DNA of 64,000 bases from Athripsodes cinereus (GCA_947579605.1 OX388325.1:10039572-10103571), one strand, 5' to 3'. Positions 47,992-61,014 are shown, counted from the first letter of the stretch. The notes: generated by a model not told the origin, from the sequence alone. Numbers and translations: made by a program.

Positions 47992-48214
47992 GTAAGAAAC
48001 TATCTATTTTTACTTATCTTTTACGCATAATTAAACCCATACAATATATTGGTAACCCTAATATATTGTATAGCGTTTTCTTACTTGCGATATATTGTGT
48101 AAAATAATAGGTACAATATAAGCCATTTCACCTTAAAAAATTACATTTGGCACAGCCATTAAGATGAAGTTAATTATGATGGATTTGAATAATTCAAAAT
48201 GTATTGAAATGATT

Positions 48215-48345
48215 CGTAACCTGCTGGTAAAGTCTTTGATATTTGAACGAAAATTGTGTGGTTCGAATCCCATAACTGACCTTCTCAACTTTCATAATAC
48301 AAGCTATTTTTATTGTGAGAGTTATGTATGAGTTCATGACCTTTT
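48215..48345 (+). repeat. Old SINE (family 3)
   Basis: cctgctggtaaagtctttga, then gtggttcgaatcccata (B-box-like), aatacaagcta and tgtgagagtt. Confidence 0.6.
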
Positions 48346-48633
48346 CGTCTTTAATTTCTTTATTCATCTTCAAAAATGTTTTTAAAACTAATTAAGATTA
48401 TTGTGGAAGTAGTTAATTTAAGTAGCACAATATTGTTCATAGTTAAAGAGTTTTTTTTTCCTCTCTGTATTCTTAAGATGATATAATGGGGCAAAACTGG
48501 AAAATAAGACAATCTGCAGTAAAAGTCGCAAATCATTACTTATGCAATTAAAACACCTAGACTATTAATTAATTTTTTCCTATCAGTAACCTTGAATCGC
48601 ACCTGTTCTAACCTATTGTATCTTTTGTTTCAG

Positions 48634-48643
48634 GAGTAAAAAG
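48634..48643 (+). CDS. cac: cac candidate 10-nt microexon, or start of a terminal exon to 48832
   Basis: A good acceptor, ttgtttcag (48625-48633), follows the previous exon in phase 2. Ten bases encode the rest of an Arg codon plus Ser-Lys-Lys, then a gtgaag donor at 48644. With these 10 bases the cassette 47780-47991 plus this exon is 222 nt, a multiple of three, and rejoins 53392 in phase 0. The alternative is a terminal exon read through SKKVKICPSPRHIPSLN to a TAG at 48830-48832. The later part of that frame is Tyr/Ile-rich and looks like untranslated AT-rich sequence. No AATAAA is seen close behind it. Confidence 0.5.
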
Positions 48644-49383
48644 GTGAAGATCTGTCCCTCTCCCCGACATATCCCTTCACTAAACATAAGAATACTACAA
48701 ATAATACTGTGTTATTATTATTATTGTTATATTAACAATGCCGATATATATTGTTTATTTAATGTTTCAGTGTTCTATATATATTATATTAATCCTATAC
48801 AGATGTTGTGTTTGATGTCTTATCGATATTAGCTGTGTTTTTACTGTTCTTTATTTAAAATAACAAAAACTAAAGAGACTAGAGAATAATTATTACAATA
48901 TCCATAGACAAGTTTGTCTTAGACAAAAGATATTTTTACCATAGATACAATAGGTATTGTAATATTATTATTGTTTATTACTTTCCAAAATGGTGTTACA
49001 ATTTGAAAATAGAATTTTCGAAGATTTTAGAATGATTTTTATGAGTGGTTTTGTGTGGACTAACCTAACATTTTTAGCTTTGAGAAATTAATATTCTGAC
49101 CAAATTTTAATTCCAATGTCGTTGATAGAATAGAAAGTTTTTTCTGCCTTATACTTTTGAAAGGGTGTTAAAAGAAATGAAAGACAAATTGTGTGGAAAC
49201 CAAAAAGGATATATACCAAGCAAAGTTTAAAAAACATTTTATTTTGTTCTTTCCTCTCTGCTTGCCTCACAAGAGATGCAGGTGAAGAAAATATTAGGTC
49301 AAATACATTATGAAAAACTAGATAGTCTTTAACAACACTTTTCTTTTGCAAAACAGCTCATAACTTTTTACAAATATTTTTTT

Positions 49384-49636
49384 TTATCTATACTAATATT
49401 ATAAAGAGGAAAGATTTGATTGTTTGCTCCGAATAGGCCCCAAAATACTGAACCGATTTGAACAATAATTGTTAAGGGATAGTGTAGCTTCCCAACAGTG
49501 AAAGAGTTATTCTTTCACTGTTGGGAAGCTACACAATCCCCGGGTGACATAGGCTATATTATATTTACAAAAAAGTTAGGGATCCTTACTAAAACTCCAA
49601 TCTACCCGTGCGAAGTCGGGGAGGACCGCTAGTTAT
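49384..49636 (+). mobile_element. RTE-like non-autonomous element with internal hairpin
   Basis: It starts tatctatactaatattata-aag and ends acccgtgcgaagtcggggag-gaccgctagtt, both familiar ends of an insect (notably lepidopteran) RTE-type repeat. A perfect 24-bp inverted repeat (49482-49505 and 49511-49534) sits inside. Confidence 0.75.
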
Positions 49637-52600
49637 TCTATAATCAGGTTTAGCATATTTTGAGATTTCTGTGAAAGAAATATCTCATTCTATAAGTAAG
49701 TTAATAAGTAGGTCAGCTTTTTGGACATATAGTTTTTTGAAATTACATTTAAAGCTAAACTTAATCTATATTAGGTATATAATTAATTCAAGGTTACCTA
49801 ACATTACAAAACAGTTTTTCACGCTAAGTCACTTATAAATATACATTCTTTAATTCTAGAACAATTCTTCACAACATGTTTAGTAAAGCACCACATTATT
49901 TTAGAAATTATTGAGGAAAGAGATAGAAATAGCTAAGGAGTTAGTCTTTTTTATCGTAATCATTCAAAGTTTAGGAGATTTTTATAATATGAAAATAGCT
50001 GTTTATTTTAGGTTTATTTATAAAATGTGTTGTCTCTTTTTAGTTTAATAATATTGTGTATTATATCAGCAGTGAGATTCATAATATATTGCCCGTACTC
50101 ACAAACACAGAATAACTATTAATCCAACTTTTATATCTGACTAAGTAACCCGTCATTAACAAACAGAAATTAAAGTTGTTCCGGCTTTGTGCCTGGCTAT
50201 AGTTTTTGATTGTTTATGGTGTATTCTTACCATGGAACAGCATCCATTTGAAAAAAATTAAAAATGATGTGGAAAAATAGGCCAATAGAGAATGACATCA
50301 CAGAAAATTATTTGGAGGGCATAGACCACCAACACTGCCGAACAAAAATAATAACTTGATCATAATTTTTACTTAACTGACCATAGACAAACGTCAAGCA
50401 TAAATATGATTTCAGTCTAGATTTTAAGGTCTACATTCCTATGAAAAAATTATGTGTACCACGTAAGGGGAGAGGTGTTGGGGTGATGTTTGATTCTAGC
50501 ACGACGTAATACTAACTATGTGTTGGAAAGAAATAGCATCCTTACACTTTTCCTTTCATGTTTTACTTTTTTACAAAAAAGTGTATAACCTTATAATTTT
50601 CAACATCTGTCACTTTTGACGTGTTAAAAGCTGTGTAATATTTTACATTTTGATCCATTATTTTAATGAAATATATTTGTAAGAACTACAGACAATAATT
50701 TTTTTCTAAAGTGACGCTAACGACTGCCAAACCACTCTTATTGTCAACTGTCATAACATAGGAACACACGTAAAGTACTTAGTATGCCCTTCAAATATTT
50801 GACAGCTCTATAAAAAAGACAAATTGTTTTGTGATTAAGGTTTTGTTTTAATCAGGGATAACTAATCCCTCAAAGTATGAGCTCTGTTTAATTTTGAGGA
50901 AATGAGATAAATATTGTAGGTACAAATGAGTTGACATTATTTTTAAAATTGCATTCTAATTTTAGACAAGGCTTGTTATTCATGGTTAATTAGCCAGAAC
51001 TAAATATCTATTTTTTGTGAGTACGGTTGTTTTTTATGTCATATTTATTAATGTTTTTACTTTATTATTAATCTCATTGACTGATTATCATAATTAATGT
51101 TTTTATGTCAATGTATTTTGTTTTCTTTTATAGTTTTATTCGCAGATTGACACAACGAAGTACTTATTAAACAGTATGTGTCAAAACATATTAAGCGAGG
51201 TTATACCCATTTTATTCACTTAGAAAATGTTGATAATGTGTTAAGATTTTTCTGATTATTGAGATAGGTTCGTAACATTACCTACACTAAACATTTTAGT
51301 AGAAAATGTTTATCTATGTGTATGGTTTTTAATAGAATATTCAATGCTTTAATTTTACCCTTTTTACATTTTTTAAATAATTTGGCGTGGTTCCATATCC
51401 GTGGAAGTCCACGGACCGTATGTCTCTCATATTCTTTTATGTGATTTTTTTGTGTGTATATAACTTAAAAAGGCAGGTTCATATATTGCCGTGAAAGTTT
51501 TTATGACATGAAGAACGACATGTTTGTTCATTACATGTAGTATCTTCAATGTCCTATTTTATATGGCATGAAGAGGGCCACCTGTATATTCATTACATGC
51601 ATCAGTTTAGTGTTGTTGGACCGGTTATGTGGAATCGCCTACCGGTGTCATTGAGAGATAGTCAGACTGTCACCAGCTTCGGAAGCAAATTAAAACTGAA
51701 CTCTTCACTGGCGCCCTTGAGACGGTCTAGGGGCTGTTAAACGGCATCAAAATAAAATCATCCAAAATCATCATCATCATCAGTCAATCCACTGACTCTT
51801 TGTGAAGATGATGTGATGGAACAGGCAAAAATTTCCAAATCATGGAGTTTGAGCTAGAGTAAAAAAAATATTAAAAAAACTCTTCAAATAATCCCTATTT
51901 CAATGGAATTGGGTAATGTCATTATTACACATTTGCTATTTAAAGGATTTGTGCTAAATTCAATTTTAAAAAATAATGATAAAAGCATTGAATGTTGTAT
52001 TAAACTTTTTAACCCATAAAGACACAATTAGGCTACACTATTTCAGATTAATACTAGCAAGAAAAACAATACAAAAAAAAATATGTATATAAATAAAATA
52101 ATAAACATTTTCATTTCGCACTTGTCGCATGCTTCAATAAAATTCTGTTAGCTCACTTTGTACCAACTAAGCTTAGAGTAAAATGTCTTTTTTTATTATC
52201 ATTTTAATTATCTTCACGCATGCCTTGTTCTAGAAATAACGATCTTTTGTTTTATCTCTAGCTTTTATATTAATATTTGCTGCATGTCTAAACTATTTAG
52301 TCAAATAATTTAGATAGATATTAAAATATAAACAAAAGCAAACCTTCACTTGTTTTACCTTTGCTATAATTCTGCTACAATGCTCTAAATAAATAAATAA
52401 AAAAATGATTAAATTTGAGCAGAAATTTTCTGAAATCTTGTTTTTAAATTGACAATTTTAGCTCAAAATTAATCGTTTCTTTTAATGCAATTAAATTGTA
52501 TATCAATATAAGAATAAACATCAAACGGAGCCATGGAAATATGAACAATATTACGAAATATTTTTGACATGCTTTTTTAATTGTCCTTAAAATTAAAAAA

Positions 52601-53391
52601 AGAAAAAATATGATTTTAATTTTTTAAATGTACGTCATATTTATTTTGATTTTTTTAATCTGACATTGCTGCAACTCTTGGCTCAATTTGATTTTTTTTT
52701 TTTATTAAAAGAAAATATTGAGCAATTTCATACATATGTTTTAGGTTTTTACCACCTTGTGACTATTATGAAATAAAATTTTAAAAGAAAAATATATTTC
52801 CAATCAGTCCTGAGATGGTTTAAACATTTTTAAGTATACTGTATGATTTTAAATTAAACTGTTAAATAACCATTTACATAATTTTAAAATCTACCAATGA
52901 AAACTCTAAAAATATGCATTCTCTTTTTTGATTGGTCAACTGTAATCTCAAACGACATGTTTTCATTGGTGCATTTTGAATTTTTGAAGTTATTATTCTT
53001 ATTCTAAATACTAATGAACTATTTGGTTCTTATTATCGATTTTTGTTTTATTCTGCAATTTTTGTACATTTTTTGGCAAAATTTAAAATTATTAACATAT
53101 TTTTGTATAATTTGTATAAATAAAAATAACATGCTAAATAAATAAGAATGCTGTCAAATTTAAAAAAAAAATATTTTTATTAATTTATAACTTATTGTTT
53201 TTGTTAATTTCTCTGGCAACATTTTATTATTTAAAAAATATTCTTTATTTGAAATGCATTTTTGATTTTTAAATTTATCAGTTATTTGAATAATATTTTT
53301 TCTATGTGCATTCTATATTCTTATTGTTTGAATTAGTTATCTTGTCAATAATATTCTTGTATTGATTGTATTTCTTGACTGCTGTGTGTAG
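49637..53391. other. Intronic AT-rich sequence
   Basis: Apart from the LINE fragment at 51606-51740 with a family A-type block before it (51490-51605), I see no exon or named element. Confidence 0.55.
51606..51740 (+). mobile_element. LINE ORF2 C-terminal fragment
   Basis: The frame gives FSVVGPVMWNRLPVSLRDSQ, then TVTSFGSKLKL. This is the classic FSV-GP-WN-LP-LR..-F-S-LK end of CR1/L2-type reverse transcriptases. The frame stops at 51738. It is joined upstream to a family A-like segment (cctgtatattcattacatgc). Confidence 0.75.
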
Positions 53392-53510
53392 GTACTAGAG
53401 TTGCAAGATGTTGCATCGAGGCAACCTTCAATGGAGTCCCTGGTGGATGGAGGACATTTGCAAGCACCACAGCCTTATGCAAATGGACACCGAAGGTCTC
53501 CAAGCTTAAG
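53392..53510 (+). CDS. cac: cac C-terminal tail exon
   Basis: The acceptor is gtgtgtag (53384-53391) and the donor is gtacaa at 53511. The phase is 0 in, 2 out. The exon encodes VLELQDVASRQPSMESLVDG, then GHLQAPQPYANGHRRSPSL and a split Arg. LELQDV directly follows the FGQ(V)..G-P segment in insect Cav2 proteins as I recall them. This supports direct splicing from the IQ exon at 39494, skipping 47780-48643. Confidence 0.9.
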
Positions 53511-54250
53511 GTACAAAATATTTCTTTTTTTTTATTTGATACAATGTGTTTTTGAGTGACAAAGAAAATATCTTATATATCTCACTTTCGAATATATCGG
53601 GAAGCTCTCTTATTCGTGTACATTGCCAATATTTTTTAATGCATGTAGCATTCTGGCCCTATAGTTATAAGTTGCCGTATTGAAAAATACCAGATATATT
53701 TTTTTAAATTAAATTACTACTAACTTATTGCTATCCCTCATCTCTCCACTGCTAGATATAGGCCTTTTCAAAAGTTTTCAAACGATTTTTAATCTCAGTA
53801 ACACGATTGCCATCACTTGGAAAATGTCATCAACCCATTTTTTTTTTAAATGAAATGAAAAGTTTTTTACTTCCCTCCTTACAATGTATCAACATTGGAC
53901 AATAACAATGATCACAATATCTTACATCATGGACATCACGTATGGTCTTATCACTTCTTATTATCTCACCCTATCATGGGCTTTCAATAATAATCCCAAA
54001 CAATGAATAGATTATGATTGTCTTTGTAAAAGTAGGATCCCATATTGGGTCACTCCCGAACCCGTGCGACCATGCATGTCACTAATTGATTCACGCAAGA
54101 CAAGAAAATCACACTGTCCCACTAGATTTCTCTGTTTTGGGACGGTGATTACAGCATCCCTTCTCATAAAACACATTCGTTACAACAAGAAGAAACAGAA
54201 TGAATGAGCAGTAGAGAAAACAAAGCGTTTATATGTATAATTCTTTTCAG
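53511..54250. other. Intron, mostly unremarkable
   Basis: The only recognisable item is the insect LINE word catctctccactgctagata-taggcctttt at about 53735-53770, also present at about 6898-6930. Confidence 0.55.
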
Positions 54251-54450
54251 ACGAGGTCAGTCGCCGCTAGTCCGTACGCCGAGTCCTCGTCGCAGAGGTC
54301 ATCCATCTTACGCGAATCATCACGAGCACATTGGTTTCTCTGACACGGTGTCCAACGTAGTGGAAATAGTAAAACATGACCATCAATCACATCACGGTAG
54401 ACAAGGGTACTCACGATATCATCACGCACCACATTACAGACCAGCCCCAG
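54251..54450 (+). CDS. cac: cac C-terminal tail exon, Arg/His-rich
   Basis: The acceptor is ttcttttcag (54241-54250) and the donor is gtaaaa at 54451. It completes the Arg codon, then reads RGQSPLVRTPSPRRRGHPSY, ANHHEHIGFSDTVSNVVEIV, then a His/Tyr-rich stretch ending HYRPAP. The GFSDTVSNVVE motif is a conserved island in the otherwise divergent insect Cav2 tail. SPRRR-type stretches suggest phosphorylation or scaffold binding (inference). The phase is 1 out. Confidence 0.92.
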
Positions 54451-55217
54451 GTAAAAATTAATTAAATAATATTTTTATTTAGATATATAACCAGCCACTT
54501 GAACTCACAAATATTTGCTATTCTATCTGTCAGACCTGACTATGTGACACTTCACATTTTAATTTATATATTTAAACAACCGTACTGACAAATAAAGAAT
54601 ATCTACTATTTCAACCGTTGAACCTGACTAAATGACACATTACGCATTAATTTGTATTTATTAGTAGCCGTACTTACAAATTAGAAATGACTACTTAGTC
54701 CGGATTAAGTGAGTTATTAGCAATTATTCCACCTTTGTACTTACTTCACCTCTGAAACAATAAATCTTTAAGCTTTTCCATCCTGAACAGTGAATTGACA
54801 GCCGTCTTTAGCGATTAACTTCTCCAGATTTCATTTTATGTTCTGACTTTATGCTCGACTAAAATTATTATTCCTGATAAATGTAAAGTGTCATGTAAAA
54901 TTGTGTGGCCCAAAGTAAGTTTTGATTTTACCAGTGATAACAAATTATTTTGTGAGTTATGTTTTTCATTTAGTCAGGTTTAATTTTAGACAATATGTCT
55001 AGTTAGCCATATCTAAATATGTTTTTTCTATAAATGTAATTGAAATGTTTGAAGATTTATAGTAAAGTCTTTTTACAGTATCAATTTTTTTTTTCATTGT
55101 TTCCAAAAATTGTTCTTGAGAAATTTAAAGTAATATTTAACTATCCAGAACATATTATAACATGATTCATTAAATGATGTATGTTACACATTCGTGCATA
55201 CGCACGCACTCAATCAG
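54451..55217. other. Intron, two related half-repeats
   Basis: The segments at 54525-54605 and 54605-54680 are similar (cctgac/ta..tgacac-tt-ac-catt and aaccgta-tgacaaa), suggesting an old duplication of about 80 bp. Nothing else was seen. Confidence 0.4.
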
Positions 55218-55537
55218 ACGTAGTATGGAGCGCGACGCCTTCACCAACGCACTCTCCATCGCGCCGAGGCCACCATTCAACTGTTAGAAGAGATCAACAA
55301 CAATATCACCAACATAACAACTATATAAATAGCACTAGTAACAATAGTAATAGGAGAGAAAGAGATAAAGAATACCATAGACAGCAGATGGAAGCGCAGC
55401 AATTACGTCATCATCCTACAACGAGTTTGGGAATGAGATCGAGATCCCCGAGTCCGCACGGACCTCCTCTGCCAGTATTACATGGTGAGATACAACATGG
55501 AAAGGAACAAATATATATCGTCAATGCATTGAAATGA
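55218..55537 (+). CDS. cac: cac C-terminal tail exon, with alternative end
   Basis: The acceptor is caatcag (55211-55217). Phase 1 gives Asp, then VVWSATPSPTHSPSRRGHHS, a Gln/His/Asn-rich low-complexity stretch, and SLGMRSRSPSPHGPPLPVLH. Two endings are possible. A gtgaga donor at 55485 would end the exon at 55484 and require a further phase-1 exon, which I do not find in the window. Read-through adds GEIQHGKEQIYIVNALK and stops at TGA 55535-55537, with an AATAAA 34 nt later. I list the read-through end; both may be used. Confidence 0.8.
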
Positions 55538-55570
55538 CACATATGAAAAATATTTTTTTGACATTCTTGA

Positions 55571-55576
55571 AATAAA
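55571..55576 (+). terminator. Candidate polyadenylation signal AATAAA
   Basis: An exact AATAAA lies 34 nt after the TGA stop of the read-through form of the last visible cac exon. In such an AT-rich sequence AATAAA is frequent by chance, so this is only positional support for a short 3' end here. Confidence 0.35.
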
Positions 55577-56308
55577 TAGCGTATTACAACATTATAACCA
55601 TTTTTTGAACCAACTGTTTGTGTCAAATATTAAAATTTAATATTTAAAGACTAATATCAATAAGAGATAAATTGTTTTGACAATGGTTTTAGTGTTTTAA
55701 TGAGTGTATCATTTAGAGAATGTCAAAATGAAAATATTTACACATGCATCACTTTAATGAGCAAGGACGATATTTATACTTATACTTACTTACAACAAAC
55801 ATACATACAAACACACACTTTTAATATATATATTATATTTTTACGCAAAGTTGGGGTTTGTTAATCGAAAATTTCACTCAATTAATTCATTAATGAAAAA
55901 GTTAACTTCCTTACTTTTGAAATCATTATTTTTTGATTTTACACTAGTTATAATAATAATCTTCCGTAATGTATTACACATATTCATTTGTAGATAACTA
56001 ATAAATTACAATACACATGTTCATTCATGTAGCCAATATTACCTCAGTGGGCTAGCACCCATATGGAGGTAAATAATATCTTTCTTGGGCGGATGTAAGA
56101 TTTTAACTGCTTTTTTAACCATTTTGAGATTTATGTGAGATAATGTTCTTTGCATATATCCGCATCACTGGTCTTAAATGGTATAACTGTAAAATGATTC
56201 CAAACACACACAAAAACGAGTTTGCGTTATTTTAACTAACTTAAAATGTTTTCGCTTATACTCAAAATATCTCTATCACAGTTACACCACAAAAAGTTTG
56301 GTATAGAC

Positions 56309-56545
56309 CAGCGGTTGCCAAACTTTTTGACCTCATGGATCAGTAAATTCATAACTTAAATCCCGGCGACCACTTATAGTATTTTTAAGTGTTAAATATG
56401 TTTATAAAATAAAATGATGTAAGAATACATAAAATGTACCTGATTAATAAAATGAAACATAACTTAACGCGATGAGTAAGTATATTCCACATTTTTCTGT
56501 AGACCAGCGAAATTTTCTCGCAGACCACCACTTTGGCTACCGCTG
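56309..56545. mobile_element. hAT-type MITE with target-site duplication
   Basis: The 237-bp element starts cagcggttgccaaacttttt and ends ggctaccgctg, an imperfect terminal inverted repeat. The flanks gtatagac (56301-56308) and gtctagac (56546-56553) look like an 8-bp duplication with one change, the size expected for hAT elements. Confidence 0.85.
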
Positions 56546-58869
56546 GTCTAGACAGTGTAACACATTCTTATAATATTTGGTACACATTGAAAAAATAATA
56601 TGTGGAATAATTCTGATGTTTTTAGTGCAAGCGTAACTTTTACCATTACGTTTAATGAAACCAAATTGTCCAATATTGTCTTATTAAAAAAATATTACAC
56701 ATATGAAGAGTTATTAATAATGTGTTAAAAATTCTTCATTACACAAAACATAATCTATATTGATAAATAATTCGTTTCAAAATAATGTTTTTAGTCTTTT
56801 CTTAAAAGTTGCGCATTCGCAGTTATGTTTTTACGTCCGCCCATAAAAGATACAATATGTAAAGCAAATTGCAATCTTTTTTTAAAAAAAAAGTGCTTTT
56901 AAAAAATGCTGAGGGACTTCCCTAGGAAAATAGTAACAGATTTAATTGAGTGGAAGGTTAACAGAATAGTGTTGAATTTTAATGTTAACTCTTAATTTTT
57001 AACGATGTCCAACTTTGTTTTTATGTTATTGTTTTTTTACTTTACTATCTAATAAAAGTGTACACTGCAAGTAGGAACATCTTAGGCTCTTCCATTTTTA
57101 TTTTTTCATAGATATTTTCTTTTTGCAAGAGCAATGTCATAATAGAGCTGCGTATATTTTCACACCCTCGAGGTGGATGCTTCATTAAATAAAACATACA
57201 CCTCCCATAAATGAGTCAGCCAGTAGACTTACTGGTGCATATAATGAATGCGCAAGTTGTCTTCTCATAAAATAATTAGACATTTAAGATAAGATGGAAA
57301 TATTAAAAGTTTTATTTGTAATCCAGTCTTTTATGGGAAACTCCAAATCTTGCGAAAAAGCCTAGGACACCTATTTGTTGCCGGCAATTCATTATCGACT
57401 GCTTAAAAAATTGATGTGGACAAAGCCACTGAATGGAAAAGAATAAAAACGTTGCCAGAACTCCCAAAAAACATATCTTTTGAGTCTAAAGAACACTGTT
57501 TTTCTGTCTTCAAAGCCCTCTTTCATAATGGACTGTTTCTATGGCAACAGCATCAGAGCGTTACAAATACTGTGGTGAGAAGTAACTCTATTCTCGCAGA
57601 ATCTCTTTCTAAATGTTATGCCCGGTACTAGGAAGATTATGTTTAATATACATAATATGACTTGTTCTTGCAAAGAAAAAATAAATAATATAAAACTTCT
57701 GTGGAATTAAATGTCAAAGAAATCCACATACATCATTTCATACAATTCACTTTGATTTTTGCCTTTAGCTGTTACTTTTGCGAACCAACTTTTAATGCAT
57801 TACTGCGCAGTCACTAGTAACACTCATATAGATTGGTTTAGACACTATTGTTGCTAAGTAGGTACAGCCATAGACAAAAATCCTCTACCATAGATGTAAC
57901 TACATGTTAGTTGACATATTATTATCTGTCATTTAATTTTCCATCATAGAACAAACCATGCAAAACACAAATTGTGCAAGAACATTAATTCAAAGCAATA
58001 TAATTTATTTATTTTTTACTGTACATTGATTTTAAGCAATTTTGAACATAGAAATATATTTATATTAAATACAAGCAATATACAGAAGGCGAGTTTATCG
58101 CAAATTATTATATATATTTTATTTATTATAAACTCAACTTAATATTTTATTTAATCTCATATTGAAATTTTCAATAATTTACACTTTTGTATCAAATGAT
58201 TATACATTGAATAAAACATTTGCTATCAAAATTGAATAATGCTTGTGATTTGAGGGACTGATTATTGTGTTTTTTTTTTTTTTTATTTTGATTGTCATAA
58301 AACTAATTAATGTATTGTTAAAGAGTCTTATAAAACATCTGGAATTTTGGACAAAATACAGTTATCTTATTTTATGTATGTCTCTCATTAGACATTTTGA
58401 AAACATGGCTCATCCATAGCAACACATTGTCATTACAAAAATTCAAAATTTACACTAGCAACTGAACTCATTTTTATTTTCTTAATTAATATTTTTTTAT
58501 TGCCACAAAAACATTATTCACATAAATCATTTGACACATTGAGGTTATGTCACATTCTAAATTTAATTTTGACATCCACGATGGATTATTATTTTGTTTT
58601 GCATGCTTGGACCATAAACCGTGAATGTTAAATTCTTCCTGTCTCTATTTGTCTAACAAAATATTGTTCCTGTGTTATCTCTTCCTTCTCACTCTGTTCT
58701 GGAAATGATTGTTTTATATTGTTTTGCTTTCTGGTAACTCCATTTGATTGGAGTATTGTTGCATAGTAGAAAGAGGGTGCTTTTTAACATAATGCCTTGG
58801 TCCGTATAAAAAAACTAGGATTATTTTTTCTATTCACAGTAATATCACATTTAAAATATTCGCACATTT

Positions 58870-58990
58870 TTGAGAGCATGTTCTAAATGCTAGATTCGCA
58901 AAGAATTACTCCAATTTTACGACACAAGCATATTATTTACTATATGAAAGTATTTGAATTGTGTTAAGATTTATGACGAACCTGCAATAA
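58870..58990 (+). repeat. Old SINE (family 3)
   Basis: attactccaattttacgaca, caagcatatta, gaaagtatttgaattg and tttatgacgaacct, in family order. Confidence 0.5.
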
Positions 58991-59149
58991 TTCTTATATT
59001 AATAAACTTTAATTTGCTAAACAAAAATAAAATTTCTTGCATTTCTGGGACTAATATGTATTTTTAAGCAAATTTTCTCATCAAATATTTTACTGTGAGA
59101 ATGTTACTCAGCAAGTATTTTCAATTGGACCATGAAGTATGTTGTGTTC

Positions 59150-59490
59150 ACTGGTTTAGAAAGAAGCAAGTGTCCTTATGGTTACAAATAGGCTTAGGCT
59201 GGCTTAATTCTAAACACTAAGTTTACAAATTAACCTTTTTTGAGACATCCAACCATTTACTTATGTATAACAAAATAATAGGAGATCTATTCTTAAAATA
59301 ATACAAATTTCTTTGAGAGAAAACTTAATAAGTGTGTTGATACTTAGAAATTGGCCTAGGCGGGCTAAAATCTCAAAGATGAAATTTTAGGAATACTCCT
59401 TCAGGAGGAAACTAGACAGGTGTCTCGATGCTTAGAAATCGGCTTAGGATGGCTCAAATCTTAAATGTGAAGTTTTACAAATACCTGCCT
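59150..59490. repeat. Degenerate direct repeat of about 85 bp, 3 units
   Basis: The core aaat-ggc-tagg-gggct-aa-tct-aa occurs at about 59187, 59350 and 59437. Around it recur gtgtc/gtgtg..gat-cttaga and ttta-aaata-cct. Units 2 and 3 are adjacent (about 88 bp apart); unit 1 is separated by a further insertion. Confidence 0.6.
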
Positions 59491-61014
59491 CTTTTTAGAT
59501 ACACATAAATATCTACAGAAAAAGATGGGAGACGTTTTCTTTTCCAATCATTCTATAAATTGAAATTAGCACTATTTTTTAAGTGTTCTCTTGTAAAACA
59601 TTTGTTTGATTGCACCAATCTTATTAGCGTCTAGAAATAAGTACCTACCACAAATCTTCTATCTGCACCCGATTTCGCTTCACAATCAACAATTGCACAA
59701 TTTATTTTAATAATTTTTTTTTGTATAAGTTTCATTCTTTTAATTCTACTCGCAAAATTCTATTACTACATTATGTATTTATTTATAAAATTCTACTAGT
59801 TTTTTCAAAAAAGTTTATGCATTTTTATATTTTGAATCATGAATTGAATTTACTACTTTCAACATATATATATATTTTATGTTTTGAGTGTTTGTTAAAA
59901 ATTTCAATATTTTAGATTTTCGCTTCAACTGAACATTATATTTTATACTGTGTTAGATTTTTTGTGTATTGTTATAATTTCTTGGTCGCTTAACTCTTAA
60001 ATGAGGATTAATTTTAAAAAATATATTGAGTTTAGTTATATATAAAGTATCCAACCCGTAAACAATCCAATCCAGTCGCCCTTTAGTGCTCCTTCTGGGA
60101 GCAAAAGGCGGAAACCAGCTTTCTTTGTTTTCAGTACATCTCTGCATCAATCGCTTCTTCCCGTAACATTCCTAATATTGAGATGTCATTACAATATGAG
60201 TGTATTGTGAAAGAAAGTTGTTTGGTCCTTTTAGGACCTTGTGGGTGAAGTAGTTGTGCTATTTTTGGCTAACTATCACTGGGAATATGGTGATGCACAA
60301 CAGAGACTCCTACAAAAAATTTGCTTTGCTACAAATAAATTGCTATGATACATAGTATCATTTGTGCTACTATTTCTGTCTTTGAAATATTTCCAATATT
60401 ATCCTTGTGTCACTGATAATTTCTATTGATTTGTCACCATACAAACAATTCTGGCAACTTTTTCCGTAACTACACTCAATTTTGACAGCTGTCAAACTTA
60501 TTCTTAACCGAATAACTTCAGGGTAATATCAAATTAATCCTTACTTTAAGAGTGTCGTTATTCTTTTTCTTATTATAAACACACAAATTGATTTTTGTTG
60601 TTACATTACTGTACTGTTTGAGCAGAGCTCGGCTTTTTATAAGTATCAATTGACATTTTGTAGCTTTTGTTGCCTGCATTAAAAAAATAATACTCTGATG
60701 ATGATATTTTTCATGAACATAGCAATACGGTGAATTAAGTGGTTTATTTTTGCAAAATTAATTTTGAATCTAAGACAAATTTTGACATTGTTTTTGTTCA
60801 TACGTGGGGTCATAATTTATTTTTGAGAAAAAGTTATCACTGTCCTTTATAAATACCTTTTTGTAATTTAGGCGTTCATTTTTCTAGAATATTTAAAAAT
60901 GTAGAAAGAATGAATGATTAAATATATATGAAAGAGAAAGTGAATGGATATTTGTTTAAGCAATATTATATAATTATTGAAGAATTGAAAGAAATGCATG
61001 AATAAGTTGATATG

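Noticed and set aside
57416..57631. Open frame of 71 codons (MDKATEWKRIKTLPELPKNI...) with fairly balanced composition.
   Set aside because: No splice acceptor in phase, no recognised family, no promoter evidence. It could be a decayed element; I cannot support a gene.
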